NCBI GenBank assembly: GCA_010093515.1
Contig: MU001688.1
Span: 579,913-643,912 of the forward strand
Direction: 5' to 3'
DNA: 64,000 bases
Source: Lineolata rhizophorae
Taxonomy: Eukaryota; Ascomycota; Dothideomycetes; Lineolatales; Lineolataceae
The notes beneath the pieces were generated by a model. The model was not told the origin of the DNA and ran no database searches. It saw only the letters and a program-made list of their open reading frames with translations. Of the stretch, positions 25,074-37,179 are shown piece by piece (within the stretch, counting starts at the first letter, position 1; every line of letters starts with the position of its first letter). The position numbers and the translations under genes are program-made.

Positions 25074-27723
25074 TCACAGAACCTTGCACCACTTCTCCAG
25101 TGTGCGGTCCATGCTCGGCACGCTCGGCACGATCTCCTCGAGCGCAACATCGCACCGCACCATGGCCATGCGGTCTACCGCGGCGCCAAGGCCCTGCCCG
25201 ACGACCGGCAGCAGCAAGTCCCACTCGACGAGGCGCTCCCACTCGGCGGCGGCGACGCCCTTGCCCCAGACCTTTGCGGCCGCGCCGCTGGCCGCGGCCG
25301 CGCCGCTCGCCGCCGACTGCACCCGCGCTCGCGACGCGAGCGCCACGTACTCGGCGTAGGCCATGTTGAAGTTGCACGTGTCGGCGTCGAGGATGACGTC
25401 AAGGCGGGCGGCGGCGATGAGGAGAGAGAGTTGGAGGTCGGAGAGGGCGGGAAGGAGGGAGAGCTTCGAGCTCGTGGGTTGGAGGGGGGAGGTAAATTGG
25501 TTGGTTGGAGGGAAGGATGAAGGTGTCAGTTTGGGCAAGGGTTTATCGGGGAAGGAGAGAATGGGGAGGAGGAATGACGTCAGCGCGGCGGGGATTGATT
25601 TGCTGCGATAGTAGATTGGGCCAAGAGTGGTGGTGATGAACTCGGCGTTGGAGAAAAGTGTCTGTATATGTAAGTGAGCGATTAGTCGCTTCGTGGATTG
25701 AATTTAGGGATAGAAGACATACCTCGACAGACATATTCCAGCTAGCCAGGGCGCTGGTCTTCTCCGACCTTTTCGGGTTTTGAGTGGTACCAACAATAGC
25801 TTGCAGTTTCGACCTCTCATCAAAGTTCAATTCCTCCGCCCGTAACAGTAACGCAGTTTTGCAGACGTTATTGAAAGCATTGAAGCTCTTGACAAACGGG
25901 ACATGCACGTAGCGGTGGCTAAATCGGCTCTTGACTCGCTTCTCAAGACCCTCGGATACATCGATTCTAGTCGTCAAGCCTAGAACGGCAATTGGAGCCT
26001 TGCGGGATTGTGCGATGTCGAAAAGGTTGTAGAGTAGCGTCTGGCGCGGATGGGTGGTGAACAGGTCAAATTCGTCCATGATGAAAATGATAGATTTAGC
26101 GACTTGGTCGGAATCCTTGCCATCGAGCTCTGACGGATGCGAGAGCAAAGCTAACAGCTTCGCGAGCGTTTCAGCATAGTTTTTAGTCAATTGGTCGTCC
26201 TCGACGTCCATTTCGCGACCAAGCTGGCGCCAAATTTCGCGAAGAGCCAGTTTGTCGTCGGTTTGAATGAAGCCATTGAGACGGACGACGTGGAAGCTAT
26301 CGCGGTTTTCTGCAGAGAGCTCTGCAACAGCCTTGTTGACGATTGCGGTCTTCCCGGAGCCTCTAGCACCAAGAAGAAGCATGGAGTTCCCTTCACCAGC
26401 AGTAACCGTTTGTTCAAGTAGCTGGAGAACCTTGCCGTATTCTTCATCGAGACCTACCAAGGGAATTGGGCGTTTTCCCGTAAGCTTTTCAATGACAACA
26501 TTTCTTAGAATGCCAGCCGGTTCTTGAAGGAATTCCAGATTACCGGGAATACCAGTCTTCTTCTTGAATATTCGCGATGTCTTTGACTTAGTGACTTGCC
26601 TATTGTCGTTCTGTGCATTAGACCTCGAATATGCTGGCGTCGCCATGGGCGCTTGACCCCGTTCGTTGACACCGCCGTCTTGGATATGAGAGGTCGTAGG
26701 CGTTTCCTTATTGAGATCTACCTGTTCCTGACTAGCCTCAGATGCGGCAGGAGCTGGAGTCTCGAGGTGACCATTACTAGGAGCAGTCACCTTAGTAGAG
26801 GATGTTTTCTGACCTCTCTTTTTTTGTTGGATCGGCCCATCTTCCATAACGATGTCGTTTGCATCAAATGCAGGACCTTCAGCGAGTAATTGCTGATCCA
26901 ATGCGGCCTGATCGGCGTCTCTCGGATCAGGCATTGTACGGGTGGAACGTTGAGACTGCGGTACATCATCAGCATCGTGGCTGCCAATCCGCTCTTGTTG
27001 CGATTTCTCGGGCTGTGGTCCTACAGACCGAGCAAATGCAGGGCTATGTGCGAGCTCGTCTTCGCTAAATTCGTCGCGCGTTCGACGAGGGGCATTGATG
27101 GCCGTAAATCCAGACACACCAGTCTGGCGCTTTCTAGTTGAACTCTTGTCAACATCCATCTCATGCCCAGAGTGCCTATTGGCTTGTGGCAGACTGCTCA
27201 ACCTGATCGGAGGTCCCTCCATGCCGGACTGTCTCTCCACCCTACCGGCCGTCTTCTTTTTAACACCCGCCTTCTTTCGCGTAGTCCCGACATTCTCTCC
27301 CAAGCCATCACCACCGGCGTCTCTCTTCTTCGCGGACCTCTTCAGAGGCACCAGATCGATGTCGTCATACAACGCCGAGTCATTCACGCCCACGTTGGCT
27401 CTGCCGGAGCGCCTCCTCTTCACGCCACTCGCTCTCGCATTGTTGTTTCGCGCGGGTGTCGGCGAAGAAGGGACCTCAGGAGGGGCCTCGGCATCTTTAT
27501 CGTTCTGTGTGCGCTGTCCTCCAGCGTCATCAGCTTTGGCGGCGGTACTCGTCTTGCGCCGAGTACTTGTCCTGATGGGTCGGCGGAGCGAGCCTGGTCG
27601 CGACGAAGCGGCGCTACCCGGGGTGTTATGTCTGGACTCGCGGGCAGGAGTCGAGGCTTGGTTGCCCTTAGCGGCATCGAGCTTGCGGCGCTTCGTGGAG
27701 CGCGCCGGCGTAGCTGGCGGCAT
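25074..27723 (-). CDS. ORC4: Origin recognition complex subunit 4
   Basis: Complement of 25074-25661 and 25723-27723 with one 61-bp intron: 862 aa. Orc4 is an AAA+ subunit of the ORC hexamer that marks replication origins and loads MCM helicases in the nucleus. The ATPase core starts near 410 with KLTGKRPIPLVGLDEEY. Walker A is GARGSGKT at 452-459, Walker B is IIFIMDEFD with D550/E551, and the sensor region is IAVLGLTTRIDV. The C-terminus is winged-helix-like, with an Ala-rich insertion near KVWGKGVAAAEWERLVEWDLL. The first 400 residues are a basic, Ser/Thr/Pro-rich disordered extension with KRRK-type clusters, longer than in yeast but common in filamentous fungi; it may bind DNA or be CDK-phosphorylated (inference). 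Donor GTATGT and acceptor ACAG keep the frame. Confidence 0.93.
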
Positions 27724-28800
27724 TTGTGAGGTCGATGCGGGTGATGAGAACGATAGAATTTCGCGCGTGGACGCGTTATTGAGTTAGGAGTTGTTGGCGT
27801 AGAGCGTGTATGGGGGCCACATTTGGAGTGGAGAGAGAAGGAGAGAGCGCGGAAAGGCTGAGAGGCGGGGAAGAAAAGTGTTGTCGCGCTCGAGCAGCTT
27901 CTCGCTCCCTTTGACGCGCCTGGGGAAGTCGCGTAGCAGTGCGACAGCAACGTGCCAAGACCTCGGTTGCGACTGCCTATTTAGTAAACTTTCATTATGG
28001 AGACTAGTGCCTGAAGACTTTGTCCGACAAATTATTTTTTTCCTACATAAGATGTACTTCCAAGGCGGTGTTGAATTTCGTATACTGTGATACGTCTAGG
28101 GTGGCAACCTGGTGTTCTGCGCCAAACGCACTGCAAAAGTTCCTAGATGAGATACTCAGATACGGTTCATAGAATCAGTAAATCTAGTATTTGTAGAATA
28201 ATGGGTCTACATTGTCAATGGGGGCTTTTTGGATACGTATACGTAAATGTTCTCTCCTTCGTGGCTGACTCCCGTTGTTTAACTTGGTTTAATCTGCGCA
28301 GTCTTGAGTTCATCATGGGATTAATTTGGTTAAACTGTACTCTTACACTTTAGTTGGCCTTAGGTTTAAACCATAAGGTGGTTTAAGCCAAATGAAATTA
28401 CTTTGGTCTAGTAGGTACCCTGTTCAAGTCGACCTGTGCGAGCTAATTTGACGTATTGTGATCAAGTTCTTGCTCGACAAGGACATCTCTCACTCTTGAT
28501 CTCAGTCATTGGGGCACGCATTAATATATGTTCAATTCAATTAGAAATGCCAGGCAAATTATGATGTCTTTCAATTTGATCAGACTAGAAATGACAGTCC
28601 CCAAAAACTAAATGCAACCGATGCAACCGATAGAAGCAAAGTTGGTATGCTAAACCCAAAATATTTAAAACTCCCGCTCTATTAAGCAAACGAATGACTC
28701 CGTCACCGTGTAGCGGCCGAACGATACGACCGGTGAGGCATTACTCAAGCTACGAAGTGCGACTAACCCTACCACAAACAGCTTTTACTAGCGCCGCCTA
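27724..28800. other. Intergenic: ORC4 promoter and 3' flank of the mucin-like gene
   Basis: 1.08 kb, AT-rich at 28000-28700. The part next to ORC4 is GC-rich and holds an MCB-like box. No gene recognised. Confidence 0.6.
27771..27776. promoter_or_regulatory. MCB-like ACGCGT box 48 bp upstream of the ORC4 start
   Basis: The palindrome ACGCGT is the MluI cell-cycle box bound by the G1/S factor MBF in yeasts. Further GACGCG and GCGCG motifs lie at 27764-27770 and near 27913. Position just before a replication-initiation gene makes G1/S control plausible but unproven. Confidence 0.45.
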
Positions 28801-30936
28801 TTACGTCCCCTCGTAAGGCGTTTGCCCCCAATACCCTTCATACGGGTCAAAGTTCCCGTACTGCTCCGTCGGCACCTGTCCCTGCTGCCCCTGCTGCCCC
28901 TCCACGCCCTCCCTCCCCGAAACCGGCGACGTGCTCAGCGGCCTGTACGGCGACCGATCACCCTGCGGTCCGCCGTAAGACGACAGCTCCGACTGGCTCG
29001 GGTGAGCGTATGGGACAGGGATCGGAGGCGACGAGCTCGCCCGGTCATACAGCGGCTGCGTGTTTCCGCTAACAGAGTAAGACTGGTGCTGGTGCTGTTG
29101 GTGCTGGTGTGGCTGCTGCTGCGCGTACGGATCGGACGCGTAGCCCTGCGAGCCCGGCGATGGGAGCTCCGTGTAGCGGTGGTTGTTCCGGCCCTCTGAC
29201 GGGTCGTGCGAGGGCGGGCGTCCTGTACTTTCCAGTTCCCGCGCCGCGCCCATCGGCGGCGGGACAGCGCCACCGCCGCTGCCTCGGGCATACAATGGTC
29301 GCTGCGACTGTTGGTGCGGTTGGTGCGGATATAGTCCCTGCTGCGACGATTGGTGCAGTGACTGGTGCGGATAAAGTGGCTTCTGCTGCTGTTGCTGCTG
29401 CTGTTGTGGTTGCTGCTGTGGCTGCTGCTGCTGTCCCTGATATGGCACTTCTACGCCCGGCGCGTTCGGCCCACGCCCATACATTTCGGACCCGCCGGTG
29501 AAGTACGTAGCCTGCATATTCTCATTGATGTCCGGGCTCGCCGTACGCGAGACAGTCGGAGATGACGGTACCGGCCCAGCGGCAACGACTGCGGCGGGTT
29601 TTCCGTTGGGAGCCTGGCGCGCGACTTCCGGCAGTGTGCTAGTACGCTGAGCCATAAGGGCCACGGGCTCGACCTCTGGGATTGTTGGCGCGGCGTGGGA
29701 TATGTGGCTAGTCGTGGCGGATGGGTCGAAGGATGGCGGGGAAGAGTTCCGCCGGCGCTGGCGGCGGCGTTTGATTCCGATGATGAGCATTGCTAGGATA
29801 CCGGCAATACATATAGCGCCGACGGAAACACCCACGCCAATGCCGATCTTGGTACTCCGTGTGAGGCCTGAGGAACTGGAGGCTGCTACGGTTCCGTTTG
29901 ATGAGGCCGTAGGACTGGGCGAATTGACATTTCCAGTGGGAGTTATGACTTCTTGCGTTTGATACTCGGTCACAATGCTCGTGGTGAACTCTGACGTCAA
30001 AGTACCGTGGACTACGATTGTGCTCACAACAGGTTGTGTCGTCCTCACGTGCGTGATGACAGTTGAGGGCTCCTGTGGAGGGATTTCCGCAGTTGGTGTT
30101 GCCCTAGAAGTTCCTTCACTCGATGTTACTCTGAACGTCCCTGTAGGATCTTGTGGCTGCTCCGTAGGGAGAAATGTCTCTGTCGCCCTAGACGTACCTG
30201 GAGGATCGGATGGTCTAGGTTCTGCTTGAGTCTCCGCGGGAGGCGAAGGAGCGGATGGAGCTGGTTCCGTGGATGGGCTTGGCGCATTTCCTGCTGATGT
30301 CGCTAGCTCTGTGGATCGGATTGACGTTTGCTGAGAGGACTGGATTGCACCGGGGTTTCCCTGAGTAGTTGCAGGAGTCGATGTTCGTAGAGATGTTCTG
30401 AGTGATGTTGTTGACCTAAGGGTTGTGGAAGATGATTGGAGCTGAGCTCGTGCCGGTCGGGCCAGGGCCATGTGTCTGTCAGAATTGGCGATATCTTGAC
30501 TGAAAGAAACTTACCGCGCTTCCACAGCACTCGTTCGTGTCCCCAACGCAGTACGCTACGTTCAACTGGCGTTAGCTCTCTCATTTTCGATATACTCGCC
30601 ATTTTACTCACTTCCATCTCCACAACATTGTTCTCCGCCTTCTGGGTTGTAGCAACCATTTTCAGTACACGGCACGTTCCCAGCACCAAAACATTCCGCG
30701 CATGTGGCATTTGCTGTTTCGCAGGTCGCAATAGCTCTGCCGTAAAGACGCTCCGGGGCGATGATCCGCCGGGTCATCTGCTTCGCCGACAGAAGTAGGA
30801 ACTTGGGCGTTGCAACAGCCTCGATCAGCTCGGCTGAGTTGACCGGTGTCGCAAGGACATGCTGAACAAGAGAGAGAAATGAGAACAGCAGAAGAATTTC
30901 AAATCTCATATTGCCAGCCCAGTCTATTGTTTTCAT
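28801..30936 (-). CDS. Mucin-like single-pass surface protein (possible wall-stress sensor)
   Basis: Complement of 28801-30441, 30515-30555 and 30612-30936: 668 aa. A signal peptide (core FEILLLFSFLSLVQHVLA) is followed by a compact cysteine-rich module, CAECFGAGNVPCTENGCYNP to CCGDGTYCVGDTNECCGS, split by the 41-nt middle exon. Then come about 190 Ser/Thr/Pro-rich, probably O-glycosylated residues. One membrane helix (about 321-345, IGIGVGVSVGAICIAGILAML) precedes a KRRRQRRR stop-transfer cluster and a 320-residue cytosolic tail rich in Gln, Pro and Ser with a polyglutamine run. This Mid2/Wsc-like plan suggests a wall-integrity sensor; function is inferred. An in-frame ATG at 30909 would give a tidier signal peptide. 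The exon 2-exon 3 junction is the less certain one: its acceptor was chosen to keep the frame. Confidence 0.75.
29381..29433. repeat. CAG/CAA tract encoding polyglutamine
   Basis: On the coding (minus) strand this is a run of CAG and CAA codons giving Gln-rich sequence in the cytosolic tail of the mucin-like protein. Such tracts often vary in length between strains. Confidence 0.8.
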
Positions 30937-32348
30937 ACGGCAGAGCGTACAGTGAAGACACTTTACACAACACCGGCCATAGCTAGCAAGAAGGCAGGGT
31001 GATACCTAGTAGCGCACGCAGCGAGGCAGCCGCGCCAGTTTTGTATATCTCAGCTTCACGTCGTCCTCCACCTCCACAACAGTGAGGGAGCCGCAGAGTG
31101 GCATGTCACCAGCAAAAAGAAAAAAAGGATCACCGTATTGGCGAACTTCCCGCCCCTCCAAGGTTCAAAAGCGCCCAAAAGCGGGGGAAAGGCACAGTTG
31201 AAGGCGGCCGCGGCCACGGGTCTGGCTAGCGTCCCCAGGAGCCTTTAAGCCCCATCGGGCAACATCAATCGAGAAACGTGCGGCCAGGACAGCCACCACC
31301 ACCCAGCCTCGCGATTACGGCTCAAAACGGGACTTCCCGTCCACTTGCCTTCTTCAACCGCACGTCTCCCGCTCTGCCCAGCAACGCCGAGCGGACCCAA
31401 GCGGCTCGCGCCATTCCGCTCAGTCGAACGAGACCCCGAAGCGCGGACGCGCGTGCGGCCGCATGTGGGCAGGACGCGGGTTCTCGCCCCGCCAGCTGGA
31501 GGCGGTTCCGGCCAGTGGGCGCGTGGTGGCGCTCAGCCCGCCAAGCCACAGCCTTGCGGAGCGGGGACCTAGAACGCGCCCGTGGGGTGGGCGGGAAGCG
31601 GGGCCAAGGCCATGGTGGAAGCCGAGACGCCTTTTGGCGACTGAGGGTTTGAGACCAAGAGATTGAGCGAGCTTGCGCGGTGGTGTCGGGTCAGCAGATT
31701 GTGGCATTCTTCCTGTGGAGGCTTCCGTGGAGTCGTTCGCATCTCCTGTTGTCGCCGGCTCAAACTTTTGGTGATTGAACTTGCGCACGAGATCTCTGGG
31801 ACTGTAAGTTCACATGTTGAGTGAAATTCCGTGTTGCTCTGCTAAAGGTTTCAATTTACTGCATGGTAATCGTCGGGCATCGGGTAGAGATGGGATGTGG
31901 TGGAGTTAACCAACTCTCGGAGTTCCAAAAGGCCGGACTCCAAACCGGAATAGCGCGCGCTGATTGGTCGAGTGTGGCCTAAGGTATGGATGATCCCTGT
32001 CATGCCAGTATTCCGTAACCATGGGAAGCACGTTTACACCATCCACCACGCAGGCAACCGATAATAGGGAGCTATTTGAGAATGAAGAATAGATGCATAT
32101 TTAGACTGTGAGTATGAAATTGTCATACACGGCCCTGAAATATCGGGGTTGCCAGCACATGAACGTATATATGCTAAGGAGCCAACACAGGTAATTTCCT
32201 GTACCTCCCAATTGAACATACACTATGCCTCGCCAGCCATATGGGGTATCATCGCTTTCATACTCCGTCCAATCATACCATAACTCCAAGGAAAACTTGA
32301 AGTCTCAAGCAATACCCAACCTGAGACTAGCCAGCACCAGCGCTGGCA
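30937..32348. other. Intergenic; promoter of the mucin-like gene and 3' flank of the DPBB gene
   Basis: 1.4 kb. A GC-rich island at 31180-31640 carries open frames on both strands with no recognisable product. The remainder is of average composition. No RNA gene seen. Confidence 0.55.
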
Positions 32349-33293
32349 CTAACGGTAGCTCCACTCAACATTGACCCGACCCTCAGCCAGGTCACCAAGC
32401 TGCTGAAACGCAGTCGGACTAACATCGACATTGTCCACTGCGCACCCGGTACCTACGCCGCACGGATCAGCACAAAAGAGGTCCCCCAACCACCTCCCCA
32501 CAAGGAGCATCAAGCCACGCAGCCGCAAGTCCCGCCGCACCACCCCCCCGACGCTAGGAAACGGCAAAACGGCCGCCAACAAAAAAAAAGACGCTGAAAC
32601 TCACACTTGTCGACAACGACCAGCTCGACGCTGGCGCCGCCCCGCTGGACGCGGACGCGGCGGCCGCACTCCGGGTCCGCGTTCGGGTTGGCGGCCGTCC
32701 AGCGGGCGTGCGACGTGGCGACGACGAGGTCGGCCGCGCCGTGGGTCTGCCCGCACGCGCCGACGCCCGGGCTGTAGTACGTCATCTCGCCCGAGATGAT
32801 GGTGCCGGGGGTGGTGTTGTCGGAGGGGGCCGCCGAGGGGGGGGAGGGGGCGGGGCTGCGTGGGGGGGTTAGCGGGAGGAACGACGCTGGGGGAGTGTTG
32901 CGGTTCGGGAATTGGGGAGAGGGAGAGGGAGAGGGGCAGAGGAGAGTGCGGGATGTGCGAGGGGAACATGTGGAGCGAGCGAGCGTACCAGTTGCCGGGG
33001 AGGCCGACGGCGAGGCCGATAACCAGGCCTAGTAAGGCCGCGAAGATGGCTACCATGATGACGAGAAAGGTCCGCCTGCTGCGGCCAAAGTATGTTCTAT
33101 ATGGAGGGAACACGCGGTCGAACGTTGCAAGTAGAGCGTTTCGCAGAGACGATGTCGCAGACTTTGCCGAGGAGCCTTCGGGAACTTCCCACTCGATGAT
33201 GTAGGCTGGTTTCTCGGGCGGTGCTTTCGGGGGCAGAGGAGGAGCTTGTGCACGGGGCTGCGAGGTGCCCGGTGCCGTAGGTAGTGACGCCAT
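32349..33293 (-). CDS. Membrane-anchored double-psi beta-barrel (RlpA/expansin-like) protein
   Basis: Complement of 32349-32452, 32605-32855 and 32989-33293: 219 aa, introns 152 and 133 bp. The first 72 residues are Pro-rich and lack a signal peptide. A strong membrane helix at about 75-98 (LVIMVAIFAALLGLVIGLAV) follows a basic RSRR cluster, predicting a type II protein with the C-terminus outside. A Pro/Ser linker leads to the barrel: MTYYSPGVGACG near 127, DPECGRRV, VDKCTGC across the last intron, then VDVSPTAFQQLG and VNVEWSY at the end. Family members (barwin, RlpA, loosenins) bind or loosen polysaccharide; an aspartate stands in VDKC, but activity is not proven. Fungal homologues are usually freely secreted, so the anchor is the unusual part. 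Confidence 0.85.
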
Positions 33294-36153
33294 TTTATAT
33301 AGTGCGGGGGTGGTAGTTGCAAATGGTGAAATCGAGGAGTGCAGAGAGGTGAGGCGCGGTGGCAGAGGAGGTGGAGTCGATGGTGTGAAGCTAGACGTAG
33401 ATGCGAAGACGTGTATACTCCGTGTAGTAGTGTTGTACGAGGCGCTACTATTTACCAAAGGAAAAACGCTCAAGGAATGTCATAATGAGATCTCAGTGAG
33501 TATGCGTGTGTTGTTGTATCTACGTCGATGCATAGGAAGTCCTACGGCGCGGTAACGAGTGTGCTGGAGAACAGAAAGAGTGGGATGTTGAGCATAAAGG
33601 AGTCGCGTGGCCGCTGGTGTTCATGTTGCTGGCGGTTGGCGTTTGCGCTCGCTTGTTTATTGGTTGAAACCAGAAGGGACCCTGAGCGCACTGACCATAT
33701 CCGAAGTATTCTAAATCGGGAAACACTTGGACTTAGGATGGCTATATTGTTGGAAAGGCTTTTGTCAAATACTATAAGATTAAAAGTGGTTGCTGAAAAT
33801 TGTTTAGTTTCGATAGGAGAAGCTGTAATTCAAGCTAAAGCCATTATTTTTTGGGGCTTGGCACGATATCTGTATACTAAGTCTGAATTCTTCACTGAGA
33901 GTTCAGTTCACAAAGCCATGTGTCTCTCACCAACCACGCTAAATTTCGTGGTACCTAGAAATATGTACTCCTAGCCTTCTACTCATGCTGGTTCGTCAAC
34001 GTTTCTGCTTCCCAGTTCTTACGTTGTCACATGCCATGTTGCATCGCCGTTGCCAACAATGTGTTCGTCACCAAATAGTAGCCTTTGCTGTTATCATTGA
34101 TATATAGCTGTCATGCACGACAGGGCGTGAGCATTATAGCCCCACCTTTTTTTACCACAATACTTTTCTTCTTTTTTTTAAAAAAAAAATAAAAAGGAGA
34201 TGAAAAGTTCCCATCTTCCCATTCCGCTGGGATCTTCCATTTCCCCGATTACGCCCTTGATCTCGGGTGCCCTAAATATCAATTTAACGCTTGCAGTTTG
34301 ACTAAAGATGCGGAATTCTTTTAAGACTAGAACCTACATATAATACTGCGTCATATAGACGCGGTTAGACTCCGACTGCATAGTTGGAGAGATGTTCCCT
34401 TGGCATATAGAAGCCAAGTATTGCTTCTTTCCCTGAGCTGTGGCGATAATGGAAGGGAATGCGGTGCTGACATCGTATTGTAAATTGCTTAATCAGTGCC
34501 ACGGATGGTTCTACATGCAGTTCCAATACTGCTGTGCGGAATTCCAATTGCATGGGCCGTGGAGCACATGGAGCACAGATACGATCCAGAAGAGCCATGT
34601 CGATTTTACTGCGGGAACTTCATTCGCAACGGCACTCTGTAGTAGTCGAAAACCACAGAACAAAGAAGGGAACAGCTGCGATATCGTGGACCCGATGGGC
34701 TTGTCAAGCTATGCGGCATTTTTCCAACAGGTTCCAGCTTGGTCACTGTGTTACTCCAGGCACTGCAGACCTCTGCCGGCACTCCACTCTCACCGGCCAG
34801 GGCTAGGAACCCAAAAACCCACCCAAGCACTACGATATAGCTCCCGCATCTCGCATCACGCCATCAGGTACCTACCGGTCAGCCCGGAGGCTCACCCACC
34901 GCCTCAGCCCAAAGCCCAAACGCACACGCCGTCGCGGCCGGTCCCTGCATGAGCAGCGACCCGGGCAGCTAGGAACACACCGACCCAGCAAGATGCCAAG
35001 GGGCGGCCGAGGCCCACGGGGGGGCTCTTTTCGGCGCAGCCCAACGACGCGCCTGTCGGCGGCCCACTACTACGTGCGTACTCCGTACGGAGTAGCACAT
35101 GGCGGGATGGGGGCGCGGAGAGAGCCTCTCGCGGACGGGGCTCGCTCGGGCCTTGGCGCCGGCCAGCGCCGGTGACGTCAGCCGCCGCGACAGCGACGAA
35201 GCCGACGCGCGCGCGGGCCCCGGCTGCGCGCGCAGGGGGCGAGGCCCCAACGCCTGCGCGCGCGAGCCCAATGGCGGCGGCGGACTGTTTTCGACGCGGG
35301 CGGTGTTGCCGGGGTCCGGGGCTGGGGGGAGAGGGAGGGCGGGCGATCCGCGCGCCGCGAGACGGCCACGTCTGTTCGCGGCCGGCGCCGGGGGGTTTTG
35401 TGGGCGGGAAAAGCTCCTGCGATCAGCGGCATTCCTGGGGTTGGGAGAGGAAGCTCGCTCCGTAAAGCGGAAGAGAGGGGCGTGTGTGCTGTCGTGCGCA
35501 GGAGGTTTTCGGGCCCATCATTACTTAAGGAGGGCACATGCCGCGGCCCCGGCGCCGTATATCGCTGTCTATCCACCCGGACTGCTCGCTCTACGATAGA
35601 TATATATATTTTTAGGGTCGTCGATTCGAATTCTTCTTCTTTGCGGGAGCCTGGGCGCTTTTCTGGAGGGAAGCACTCGCGGGCTCGACTCGGCAGACCT
35701 GACGGGGACGTCTCGCGCTGCAGCTGGCCCCGTGAGGCCCGCCGCCCGCCGCCACACGGGCCTGCCTATGACGCAGGCCTCGAGCCGGCCGCGAGCGCCC
35801 GCCGTCCAGCACCACCAAGCCTGATTTCGGTCGCCATCTCCACCGCGTCCAAGGGGGCTCCACCGGGCCTTGACTCGCGGAGCCGACTCGCCGGTTCTCT
35901 GCGCCCCGACTTCTTCCCTATATTTGTCGCCTGCCCCTCGTCCCTTTCCCTCCTCCACCCTCGCAGACCCTCTCTTGACAGCAGCCCGCCGCCGCACGAC
36001 AAGCGCAGCCAGCCGGCGCCGCGTCACCCCGGCCGCCCGCACGTCAACCACCCACCCCACCACGGCACACCAGGAACCCGCCATCTCTGCCGTCCTCCTC
36101 CCGCTTTCCGCCCCACAACCGCCCGCAGCCAAGGACGCGACTCCCCCCTCGCC
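33294..36153. other. 2.9 kb without a recognisable gene
   Basis: 33700-34350 is AT-rich, including a T8-A9 palindromic stretch near 34176-34192. 34950-36150 is strongly GC-rich and ends as the pyrimidine-rich leader of the DUF8035-like gene. The frame of that gene stays open upstream to about 35400 but has no ATG-based coding signal. No RNA gene seen. Confidence 0.55.
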
Positions 36154-37141
36154 ATGGACTACCGCGCCTCCACCGGCAACCTCGCCTTCTACGACGACGC
36201 CCCGCCGCCGCGCCGCGGCCCGCCGGGCGGCGGCGGCGGCGGCCCGGAGCGCTGGGACCGCGAGAAATTCGAGTCCTTCACCCGGCGCGAGCCCGACGGC
36301 GACCGCTTCCGCTACGCCCACGCCGACGCCTACGGGCCCCGCGGCTCGCGCCACGAGCTGCTGCTCGACGACCGCGACGTCGAGCGCGGGCCGCGCGGCG
36401 GCGTCTTCGTCGACCGCGACCGCTACTACGAGCTCGAGCGGTCCGGCGGCGGCCCGAGGCCCACCGCGCCCCCGCCCCCGCCGAGGAGGTCCCGCCCGGA
36501 CTTCCTGGACGAGCCGCTGCCCGAGGAGGTCGCGCGCACGGCGGTCGCGCCGTACCGGCGCCGGTCGGTCGTCGACCGCGAGTACGACTACGCGGCGCCG
36601 GCGCCGCCGCGGCCGGCGCCGCCGCGCGCTCCGGCCAGGCCGCAGTTCCTGCGCCGCACCTCGTCGCTGGACACGTTCGACCGGCGGCCGGCGCCGCGGT
36701 ACGAGGACCGGCGCGACGACGCGTGGCGGCCGCCGGCCGAGGTGCCGATTCCGCTGCCGATCCGCCGCCGCCAGGCGTCGCCGCCGCGGCGCTCCCGCGC
36801 CGGCACCAGGGACAGGTTCTACGAGGACGACTACGAGAGCGTGCGGTACGCCGACGATCGCTCGCCTGAGGTGCGCGAGGAGGATTATCGCGACGTGCAC
36901 ATCAGGCGGGAGAAGAGCAGGCATCGGAGTAAGAGGAGAGGCGCGAGGTCGGTCAAGTCGGAGCGTAGCTCGTCCACGAGTAGTTTCGAGGAGGTGGAGC
37001 CGGTGAGGAGGGCGCCGGCGTCGAAGAAGGGGCGGACCAAGATGCCGAAGAGGTTGGTCCATGTGAAGGCGGTGGTGGAGCTGGGGTATCCGTTTGAGGA
37101 GGATGTGAGTGGTTTTTCTTCTTCTTTTTTTTTCTTTTCTT

Positions 37142-37179
<38 letters not shown>

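Noticed and set aside
35398-36153. Upstream in-frame extension of the DUF8035-like protein
   Set aside because: No suitable ATG gives a conserved N-terminus; the stretch is GC-rich leader, and the ATG at 36154 starts the protein-like sequence.
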